The notes beneath the pieces were generated by a model. The model had not been told where the DNA came from. It saw only the letters and a program-made list of their open reading frames with translations, and made no database searches. A stretch of 40,396 nt of DNA from a virus, in IMG/VR virus record IMGVR_UViG_3300009419_000032, positions 1 to 40,396 of that record. The stretch is one strand, 5' to 3'. Shown one piece after another: positions 29,905-36,245 of the stretch (positions are counted from its first letter, which is position 1; each line of letters starts with the position of its first letter). The translations under genes and the position numbers were made by a program.

Positions 29905-32556
29905 ATGACAGAACAAATATCAAGCGCCGGAGTGTATGCGTATGAAAACGACCAATCGTTTTACACTCAGGGCAATTCTACTACCGGATTAGCGGTAGTC
30001 GGGCCAACCGAAAAAGGTGCGGCATTCGTTCCTACAGACATTACTAGTTATTCAGAGTTCACAGCCGTTTTCGGAGCTGACACTAAGGCTAGCTACACTG
30101 CACAGACTGCCTATAACTATCTGCAGGCTGGTAGCACTGTAAAGGTAACTCGTGTGTTAGGAAATGGCGGATGGTCTTATAGCTCGACTAATAAGTTAGC
30201 TGCTATTATAAAGCCCTCTACTGTAACTAGTACTGGGTCTTTTGCGAACACTACAGTTGACACAGGTTCAATCGTTCCATGGCAGTCAGGCCCAACCTAT
30301 TATTTCAAATTAGTTGGCAGCGCCGACGTATACTTCTCAGGATATTCAGGAGCTCCTGATGGAGAAGGTCTCGGCGGTGTTCAATATTTCAACGCTACCG
30401 GATCATTAGCTAACACAATAGGAAATCTCGTACTTGCTATAAACCGTACAACTGCCAATACAAAAGTAACCGCAAGTTACACAGGAGGTGCTAATATCAC
30501 ACTTACTGCTACTCAAGTAGGAGCTCAAGGAAACGATTATAATTTCTCTCGTGTTCAGCCTGATGGTGAGGACATTGGAATAGACTTCCCATTTGCAAAC
30601 GGCACAGGTGTAACATTTGCTACCGCCCCACAAATCCTTACGGTATTATACCCTACTCAAAACGATACAGTAAACACAGGATTGAACGGAGCAACTGTAA
30701 CAGGAACTCACAACCAATTCAAATTAACCCTTAGCGGATCAACCTTCACTCAACCAGCTGTAAGCTCGTCTTTAAACCCTACATCAGATATCTACCTGAC
30801 TAAGGTATTAGGTACAGATGCTACTTACAAGACTGGATCAGTATTCCCTTACTTACTGTTCGGCAATGCTGTAACAAATAGTGGAGTTATCACTGGAAGC
30901 GCTAACATCACCGGCTCATTAATATTCACCACTACCGCTTGCACATTCACTAGCTCTAACGCTAGCGGATATGATCATGCTAAGACCCCATGGGTACTTT
31001 CAGATAGTGGAGAGCGCTTGTTCACATTCCATCATGTATCTGACGGATTCAAGACTAACAAAGACGTAAAAGTTGCTATTGCCAATATCAACAAAGGCGA
31101 TACTGATGTAGACTACTCAACATTCGATGTAATCGTAAGAGCTTACAACGATACTGACAAATACCCCTCTATCATAGAGCAGTATATCGGAGTGACCTTA
31201 GATCCTAACTCTGCCAACTTTATCGGCAGCATGATTGGTGATAAGTACAGCGCATACGATGAACTGCAAGAGAAGGTAATAGAGAACGGAGACTATATGA
31301 ACATCTCAAAATACATTCGTGTAGAGATGACAAACGGTGTTAGCAACGGTATGACTCACCCACAGCTTATTCCTAACGGATATGAGGCAATATATGAGCC
31401 TATCGCAGGATTCAACGGGTACAATCTACCAGCTGCTGCTGTCGTGTTAAGCAACTCAAGCTCATTCGTATACTCAGGATTCGATTACAGCAATGCAGAC
31501 AACATGAACTACCTTAACCCTACCCCAGTAGAAGCCGGAGTAGGTGCTAACGTAAACTTCACAAAACCTTCAAACGAGTCTAAATTCATACTGCCATTCC
31601 AAGGTGGAACAGATGGTATGAACTACACCACAATCAAGAAGATTGGAGCTGCCATTGAAGCAGATGGTTCAAACGTATTCGGATTTGATTTATCAGATAG
31701 CTCAGCCCCCGGCTACGGAGCATATGCGAAGGCCTTAAACATCCTAAGCAACAACGAAGAGTATGTATTTGATCTCTTAGCTCTGCCAGGAGTACTCGAA
31801 CAGTACCACGGAGCAGTAACAGCATACGCACAGAGCATTGTAGAAGAGCGTACAGACGCAGTATACATCAGGGACCTTACAGGACTTAACGCTAACGTAG
31901 CTACAGCAGTATCTACAGTAGCAGGACTTGACTCTAGCTATTGCGCAACCTACTACCCATGGGTAAAGGTAAACGACCTGGGAAGCTCAAAAGACATCTT
32001 AGTACCACCTTCAGTAGTAGTACCAGAGGTATATGCGTACAGCGATAGAGTATCTGCTGAGTGGTTCGCACCTGCAGGACTTTCAAGAGGTATCATAGGA
32101 GCCATCGACACTAGAACAAGGCTTAGCAAGAAGGACAGAGATGCTCTGTACAAAGCAAGAATCAACCCAATCGCTAAATTCCCTAACACCGGTGTAGTAG
32201 TATGGGGACAGAAGACCTTACAAGTAAAAGATACAGCGCTTAACCGAATCAATGTTCGCAGACTGTTGATCAACCTGAGAGGCTTCATCTCTGACATCTC
32301 TAAGAACTTCGTATTCGATAACAATACTACTCAGACTAGAAATAACCTGATTAGCGAAATCGTACCGTACATGGAGAGTGTTCAATCTCGCCAGGGACTG
32401 TATGCCTTCAGAGTACAGATTGACGAAACATTGAACACCAATGACGCAATCGACCGTAATCAGCTAGTTGGTAAAATATACGTATCTCCTGCTAAATCAA
32501 TAGAGTTCATCCTCTTAGAGTTCAACGTGACGGCTACCGGGGGAATAACTATGTAA
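29905..32556 (+). CDS. Contractile tail sheath protein, T4 gp18-like
   Basis: This 883-aa protein forms the contractile sheath. The N-terminus 'ISSAGVYAYENDQS', then 'GLAVVGPTEKGAAFVPTDIT' and 'LQAGSTVKVTRVLG' match the sheath start. The C-terminal sheath domain is clear at about 725-883: 'ALYKARINPIAKFPNTGVVV', 'WGQKTLQ', 'INVRRLLINLRGFISDISK', 'FVFDNNTTQTRNNL', 'GLYAFRVQIDETLNTNDAID', 'VGKIYVSPAKSIEFILLEF'. It is longer than T4 gp18 (659 aa), with the extra length in the surface-exposed middle (about 110-330). Codon use (GCT, GGA, CGT) is partly shifted toward that of the capsid gene, as expected for an abundant protein. It is followed by the tube gene as in T4. Confidence 0.95.
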   Translation: MTEQISSAGVYAYENDQSFYTQGNSTTGLAVVGPTEKGAAFVPTDITSYSEFTAVFGADTKASYTAQTAYNYLQAGSTVKVTRVLGNGGWSYSSTNKLAAIIKPSTVTSTGSFANTTVDTGSIVPWQSGPTYYFKLVGSADVYFSGYSGAPDGEGLGGVQYFNATGSLANTIGNLVLAINRTTANTKVTASYTGGANITLTATQVGAQGNDYNFSRVQPDGEDIGIDFPFANGTGVTFATAPQILTVLYPTQNDTVNTGLNGATVTGTHNQFKLTLSGSTFTQPAVSSSLNPTSDIYLTKVLGTDATYKTGSVFPYLLFGNAVTNSGVITGSANITGSLIFTTTACTFTSSNASGYDHAKTPWVLSDSGERLFTFHHVSDGFKTNKDVKVAIANINKGDTDVDYSTFDVIVRAYNDTDKYPSIIEQYIGVTLDPNSANFIGSMIGDKYSAYDELQEKVIENGDYMNISKYIRVEMTNGVSNGMTHPQLIPNGYEAIYEPIAGFNGYNLPAAAVVLSNSSSFVYSGFDYSNADNMNYLNPTPVEAGVGANVNFTKPSNESKFILPFQGGTDGMNYTTIKKIGAAIEADGSNVFGFDLSDSSAPGYGAYAKALNILSNNEEYVFDLLALPGVLEQYHGAVTAYAQSIVEERTDAVYIRDLTGLNANVATAVSTVAGLDSSYCATYYPWVKVNDLGSSKDILVPPSVVVPEVYAYSDRVSAEWFAPAGLSRGIIGAIDTRTRLSKKDRDALYKARINPIAKFPNTGVVVWGQKTLQVKDTALNRINVRRLLINLRGFISDISKNFVFDNNTTQTRNNLISEIVPYMESVQSRQGLYAFRVQIDETLNTNDAIDRNQLVGKIYVSPAKSIEFILLEFNVTATGGITM

Positions 32557-32572
32557 AAAGTAGTTGAGAGAG

Positions 32573-32581
32573 ATATTTATT
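32573..32581 (+). promoter_or_regulatory. Candidate promoter motif before tail tube gene
   Basis: ATATTTATT ends 25 bases before the tube ATG, so the tube can be transcribed separately from the sheath. Confidence 0.5.
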
Positions 32582-32606
32582 AATAGAAATAAAACTAATA
32601 TAGAAA

Positions 32607-32831
32607 ATGCCAATACTGAATACGAATGACATGCTCGGTACAATGTTTGAACCGATACTACAGCATAGATTCTTAATGTCGATCAATGGTATCCCATCCT
32701 TCCTAATCAAGAAGGTGGATGGTATCGGATTCGACGATGGAGAAGTAACCATAGACCACATCAACAGCTACGTTAAATTCCGTGGTAAGCGTAAGTGGAA
32801 CGATCTCACCCTAGCCTCTATAACCCTGTAA
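32607..32831 (+). CDS. Tail tube protein, T4 gp19-like, 5' part (frameshifted)
   Basis: This 74-aa frame encodes the first half of the tube monomer: 'FEPILQHRFLMSINGIPSFL', 'KKVDGIGFDDGEV', 'YVKFRGKRKWNDLTL'. It ends at a TAA at 32829. The rest of the protein continues in the -1 frame. One missing base near 32814-32818 (for example a lost C in GCC-CTC) joins the two halves into a 162-aa protein, the same size as T4 gp19 (163 aa). Tube protein is essential, so a sequence error is the simplest explanation; a real lesion or recoding is possible. No slippery heptamer is seen. Confidence 0.85.
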   Translation: MPILNTNDMLGTMFEPILQHRFLMSINGIPSFLIKKVDGIGFDDGEVTIDHINSYVKFRGKRKWNDLTLASITL

Positions 32832-33094
32832 GCCCTAGTGGGGCACAGGCAGTAATGGAGTGGGCTAGGCTTGGATACGAAACTGTGACAGGCCGAGCTG
32901 GCTATTTAGACTTCTATGCAAAAGATATCACCTTTAACGCACTAGACCCGGTAGGTAACTTAGTCAATGAATGGGTGATTAAGAAGGCCTTCATAAAGAG
33001 CGTATCCAACTTTGGAAGCTGGGATTGGGCCGCTAGTGAATATACTACAATTGATATGGTTTTGGGAAATTCGGGGATGATTTTGAACTATTGA
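32795..33094 (+). CDS. Tail tube protein, T4 gp19-like, 3' part (frameshifted)
   Basis: The true continuation begins near 32816 with 'LYNPVSPSGAQAVMEWARLG', then 'ETVTGRAGYLDFYAKDITFN', 'EWVIKKAFIKSVSNFGSWDW' and 'MVLGNSGMILNY', all typical of gp19-like tubes. The GTG at 32795 and the first 15 residues in this frame are an artefact of reading the other frame's sequence. Together with the 5' part it makes a full-length tube. A terminator follows at 33123. Confidence 0.85.
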   Translation: MERSHPSLYNPVSPSGAQAVMEWARLGYETVTGRAGYLDFYAKDITFNALDPVGNLVNEWVIKKAFIKSVSNFGSWDWAASEYTTIDMVLGNSGMILNY

Positions 33095-33122
33095 TTTAAC
33101 AATTTGTTAACATACAGAAAAA

Positions 33123-33149
33123 CCCCAACCTTTGTGTTGGGGGTTTTTT
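33123..33149 (+). terminator. Rho-independent terminator after tail tube gene
   Basis: CCCCAAC pairs with GTTGGGG around a 6-base loop (CTTTGT), followed, after one extra G, by six T (33144-33149). It lies 28 bases after the tube stop and just before the HNH gene's ATG. Confidence 0.88.
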
Positions 33150-33157
33150 ATATTATT

Positions 33158-33853
33158 ATGGAAAAGACGTGCTCAAAATGCAGTATTGAAAAGGATGTAA
33201 TCCTGTTTAGAAAGGACTGCAGACGCGATAATGCGTATAGATCCATATGCAAAGAGTGTGAGCGTAAAAAAGAAGCTGAATATAGAAAGGCTAACCTAGA
33301 TAAATTTGCAAAAAAATCCCGTGAGTATAGGAAAAACAATCCTGATAAAGCCAGAGATTATGATAAGAGGGCCTATGTAAAAAGTGCAGACAGAATAAAA
33401 GAATATGAAGCTAGTAAAGAGAGGAAAGAATCTAAAAAGAGGGCTATAGACAGACTTAAAGAGAAGGATCCAGAATACTTTGCCAGATATAATAGAAATA
33501 AAAGAATAACAGATAAGAACTACACTATAGCTCAAAATTTAAGGAATAGGGTTAATAAGGCTTTAAAAGGGGTTGTTAAAAGCGCCAAAACCAAACAACT
33601 TTTAGGATGCACTATCTCAGAACTTAAAATCCATCTAGAATCCAAGTTCCTACCTACCATGTCATGGGAAAATTATGGCCCTTTATGGCATATAGATCAT
33701 ATCATCCCATGCGCACACTTTGATCTTATCGATCCTACTCAACAGGAAAAGTGTTTTCATTATAGCAATTTACAGCCATTATTCGCTAGGACTACTATAA
33801 TAGACGGGACTACCTATATAGGAAACCTAGAAAAAAGGGATTCTATTATTTGA
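33158..33853 (+). CDS. HNH homing endonuclease
   Basis: I take the ATG at 33158 (231 aa); the frame opens earlier at a TTG, but that region contains the tube terminator. Residues 4-35 hold a CxxC...CxxC finger ('CSKCSIEKD...ICKEC') typical of phage HNH nucleases. A long basic helical linker follows (about 36-135). The HNH core is 'WENYGPLWHIDHIIPCAHFD' (about 182-201) with the His-Asp-His triad and a downstream 'HYSNLQPLFA' containing the conserved Asn. It sits directly after the tube gene, a typical site for a free-standing homing gene. Codons are more AT-rich than those of the tail genes. Confidence 0.9.
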   Translation: MEKTCSKCSIEKDVILFRKDCRRDNAYRSICKECERKKEAEYRKANLDKFAKKSREYRKNNPDKARDYDKRAYVKSADRIKEYEASKERKESKKRAIDRLKEKDPEYFARYNRNKRITDKNYTIAQNLRNRVNKALKGVVKSAKTKQLLGCTISELKIHLESKFLPTMSWENYGPLWHIDHIIPCAHFDLIDPTQQEKCFHYSNLQPLFARTTIIDGTTYIGNLEKRDSII

Positions 33854-33861
33854 TAGATAAC

Positions 33862-33870
33862 ATATTTATA
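33862..33870 (+). promoter_or_regulatory. Candidate promoter motif before 363-aa gene
   Basis: ATATTTATA ends 19 bases before the ATG at 33890, just after the HNH stop codon. Confidence 0.6.
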
Positions 33871-33889
33871 TATACAATTTACATTAAAC

Positions 33890-34981
33890 ATGACACAATC
33901 ACAAAAGATAGACGAACTTATAAAAAGAATATTGAAGGAAGAGTTGGATAACAAATCTAAATCAGACTCAGTAGTGAAAGAATCCGACGTAGAGCTAGTA
34001 ACTCCTACAGGCACCGCAGCTAGCGCAACTCCAGACCAAAAGAGAGCTAAATCAAAGTATAAGCCAGGCACCAATATAACCTACACGAAAGCAGGTACTA
34101 TAGCGGAAACTGAAGAACCCACAGAAGACTCCATACAAAAACCAGGCGCATCAGAAATCGCAGGACAACTATCAGAACTGATGGATAAGCTTAAAGCCCT
34201 ATCAGAGGCTACAGAAGACCGTAAAGTTGAGAACCTGTCAGGTAGGGCTATGAAGCAATTAGAGGCCGTTAAAACCACCTTAGAATCCCTTACAGCACAT
34301 GAGGCTGCTATCCTAGAGAAAGCTAACGCATACAGCCTTAAAGAGGCCGGTAAACGTCGTAAAACAATCGAGAAGCATCTTCGTAAGCGGGTTAAGATGG
34401 ATGGCGTGGTTGAGAAGCTGATGAAGAAGCTGCCTGATGAGAAGATAGCTGAGATGATGAAGAAAGCTAAAAACGGTATGCTGGATGAAGAAAAGGTTGC
34501 CGAAGCCATGGTAAAGCTTTCATTGAAAGAAGGATATGATATAGTAGGAAATAGATCAATGACTATTAGCGAGAGAAGGATTAACGAGCTATCACCTAAT
34601 ACCTTCAAAAGTGCTATAAATGTATCTAAAGAAAGAGGTACAGATAATAGAACTCGTAAACTAGGACAACTGTATTTTAATGAATTCGTAGGCAAGCCTA
34701 TATTAGGAGGCAAGATAACAGATATTACTGTCAATAATCCTTCGCAAGGTAATTATAGGACAGTATCAGTAGAAGTTGAAATTCCTAGTGATTCAAACAA
34801 AACGTCAAAAAAGAAAGAATATATTTATTATGATATAGATAAGGACATATGGGATCACGACGAAGCTAAAGCAGATATTGAAAGAAAGGATGCTGTAGTA
34901 CTGTCTAAAATAGCTATGAAAATTAACCCTGACACAAAATACAAAGAGACCGGTAAATACTTTAAAATAAAAGGATACTAG
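33890..34981 (+). CDS. Unknown helical protein, possible processed internal head protein
   Basis: This 363-aa protein is not recognised. The N-terminus 'KIDELIKRILKEELDNKSKS' is a charged helix. Residues about 90-215 are helical and Lys/Glu-rich, and residues about 240-363 look like a small alpha/beta domain. Several sites match the gp21-type cleavage consensus, [L/I]-x-E before A or G ('LSE-A', 'LKE-A', 'LKE-G'), as in the scaffold. This suggests, but does not prove, packaging in the prohead core. It has its own promoter motif and is followed by a 211-base gap with a strong terminator, so it forms a single-gene unit. Codon use shifts to more AT-rich after about 34,540. Confidence 0.75.
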   Translation: MTQSQKIDELIKRILKEELDNKSKSDSVVKESDVELVTPTGTAASATPDQKRAKSKYKPGTNITYTKAGTIAETEEPTEDSIQKPGASEIAGQLSELMDKLKALSEATEDRKVENLSGRAMKQLEAVKTTLESLTAHEAAILEKANAYSLKEAGKRRKTIEKHLRKRVKMDGVVEKLMKKLPDEKIAEMMKKAKNGMLDEEKVAEAMVKLSLKEGYDIVGNRSMTISERRINELSPNTFKSAINVSKERGTDNRTRKLGQLYFNEFVGKPILGGKITDITVNNPSQGNYRTVSVEVEIPSDSNKTSKKKEYIYYDIDKDIWDHDEAKADIERKDAVVLSKIAMKINPDTKYKETGKYFKIKGY

Positions 34982-35111
34982 TTTCAACACACAAAATGAC
35001 ATCCTGACTACTAAATTAAAATATTGAGTTACTAACCAATATTTGTAAGCACAACAAACTCAAACTAACAAGACAATAAAAATCTTCCTGCTACCTTAGG
35101 AAAAACCCAAA

Positions 35112-35145
35112 AGTCACATCTTTAGACCGGATGTGGCTTTTTTTT
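35112..35145 (+). terminator. Rho-independent terminator in the 34982-35192 gap
   Basis: AGTCACATC pairs with GATGTGGCT (one G-T pair) around a 9-base loop, followed by T at 35138-35145. It would end transcription of the 363-aa gene. The rest of the 211-base gap holds only the next promoter motif; no RNA gene was recognised. Confidence 0.88.
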
Positions 35146-35166
35146 ATCTCAAACCCCACTCCGTAT

Positions 35167-35175
35167 ATATTTATA
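35167..35175 (+). promoter_or_regulatory. Candidate promoter motif before baseplate gene
   Basis: ATATTTATA in the context TATATATTTATATA ends 17 bases before the ATG at 35193, just after a strong terminator. This clean isolation makes it one of the most convincing copies. Confidence 0.65.
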
Positions 35176-35192
35176 TACACAAATCAAAGTTT

Positions 35193-35957
35193 ATGTCAGA
35201 CAACCAAGTATTTAAAACCCCAACGCAGCCATTAGATCTGCCATCGAAAGGATTCTTATATCCAGAATCGAATCCCCTTAGCTCAGGACAAGTAGAGCTA
35301 AACATGCCATCTGCTAAAGATGAAGACATCCTGACCAACAGAAACTACATCGAACAGAATATCGTGCTAGATAAGTTTCTGCAGTCAATCATTGCTAGTA
35401 AAATCGACTACGATGACCTGTTAGTAGGAGACAAGAATGCCATTCTGGTAGCTGCCAGGATATTAGCCTACGGCTCACAGTACACATTCAACTATACCGA
35501 CCCGGTAACAAGGGTAGCTGAGCCCGTTACTATCGATCTAGGAGACATCAAGGACAAGGAAATCGACTGGTCTAAGTTTACCAAGGGGGTAAATGAGCTA
35601 GACATCAAATTGCCTACTACCGGAGCTACCATCACCGTAAAGCTGATGACTCACAGAGATGAGATGGCTATAGAAGCTGAGATTAAGGCCATGAAGAAGT
35701 TCAACAAGAACGCTTCAATAGAGGTCACTAGCAGGCTGAATCAGACCATTTTAGCCGTTAACGGGGATAGGACAACGGCAACCATCAGAAACTTCGTAAA
35801 AAGCATGCCTATGCGCGATACAAAGGAGATGAAGAAGGTGCTAGCGCTGTCTACTCCAGACCTAGAGATGAAATTTGATTTTACACGAAGCAACGGAGAG
35901 GTAGTGGAGGGCCTGACTATACCGATGACGGTCGATTTCTTTTGGCCTGAGTCCTGA
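35193..35957 (+). CDS. Baseplate hub protein, T4 gp26-like
   Basis: I choose the ATG at 35193 (254 aa); the frame opens at 35133, but that stretch contains the terminator and promoter. The N-terminal signature 'LDLPSKGFLYPESNPLSSGQ', 'MPSAKDEDILTNRNYIEQNI', 'LDKFLQSIIASKIDYDDLL', 'GDKNAILVAARILAYGSQY' is that of the T4 baseplate (gp26-like) family, which helps build the baseplate hub. It is slightly longer than T4 gp26 (208 aa). The end reads 'VDFFWPES' then TGA, and the next ORF is in the +1 frame with its open frame overlapping this end, raising possible recoding (TCC TGA G). Confidence 0.82.
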   Translation: MSDNQVFKTPTQPLDLPSKGFLYPESNPLSSGQVELNMPSAKDEDILTNRNYIEQNIVLDKFLQSIIASKIDYDDLLVGDKNAILVAARILAYGSQYTFNYTDPVTRVAEPVTIDLGDIKDKEIDWSKFTKGVNELDIKLPTTGATITVKLMTHRDEMAIEAEIKAMKKFNKNASIEVTSRLNQTILAVNGDRTTATIRNFVKSMPMRDTKEMKKVLALSTPDLEMKFDFTRSNGEVVEGLTIPMTVDFFWPES

Positions 35958-35970
35958 GTATAGGAAGAGT

Positions 35971-36213
35971 ATGCTTGAGGAAGTGCTATGGCTAGCTATG
36001 AACTCCGAAGGCGGTATAAGCTATACGGAGGCATACAACATGCCAATATCCTATCGCATATTCAACATCCGTAGAATATCAGAAATAAACAAAGAGAATA
36101 ATGAGGCTATGGCAAAGGCTAATGGTAAGGGAAATTCCATGAGTATGGAAGACCTGGCTAGGCCTAAGCTTGAATCTCCAGATATTGTAACAAAGAGGGC
36201 CGCTAAAAAATAG
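35971..36213 (+). CDS. Small partner of gp26-like gene, possible hub chaperone
   Basis: This 80-aa protein starts 'MLEEVLWLAMNSEGGISYTE' and continues 'AYNMPISYRIFNIRRI', a pattern found in small ORFs, or C-terminal extensions, just after gp26-like genes in other phages as I recall. It may be an assembly chaperone like lambda G/GT. AGGAAG lies 4 bases before the ATG, so independent translation is possible. The open frame extends upstream to 35929 and continues sensibly ('SPEYRKSMLEE'), which also allows a +1-frameshift fusion with the gp26-like protein. Confidence 0.7.
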   Translation: MLEEVLWLAMNSEGGISYTEAYNMPISYRIFNIRRISEINKENNEAMAKANGKGNSMSMEDLARPKLESPDIVTKRAAKK

Positions 36214-36221
36214 CGGCTTTC
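36199..36221 (+). terminator. Hairpin terminator at the end of the hub pair
   Basis: GCCGCTA pairs perfectly with TAGCGGC around five A, followed by TTTCTCT. The stop codon lies inside the stem. The short T-tract makes it a weak or partial terminator, and a promoter motif follows at once. Confidence 0.7.
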
Positions 36222-36222
36222 T

Positions 36223-36231
36223 CTATTTATA
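36223..36231 (+). promoter_or_regulatory. Candidate promoter motif before tape measure gene
   Basis: CTATTTATA (first base differs from the consensus A) ends 14 bases before the ATG at 36246, right after a hairpin terminator. Confidence 0.5.
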
Positions 36232-36245
36232 TACAAAGACAGAAT

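Noticed and set aside
33104-33157. TTG-initiated N-terminal extension of the HNH gene
   Set aside because: The stretch contains the tube-gene terminator, and the Cys-finger domain starts right after the ATG at 33158.
34081-34734. 217-aa minus-strand frame opposite the 363-aa gene
   Set aside because: Leu/Ser/Ile-rich composition is that of a complement of Lys/Glu/Ala coding sequence; no independent start context or motif.
35133-35192. Upstream ATG for the gp26-like gene
   Set aside because: This segment holds the terminator T-tract and promoter motif, and the family's start corresponds to the ATG at 35193.
34982-35192. RNA gene or hidden ORF in the 211-base gap
   Set aside because: Only the terminator and promoter motif are recognisable; no tRNA-like cloverleaf or coding pattern was found.
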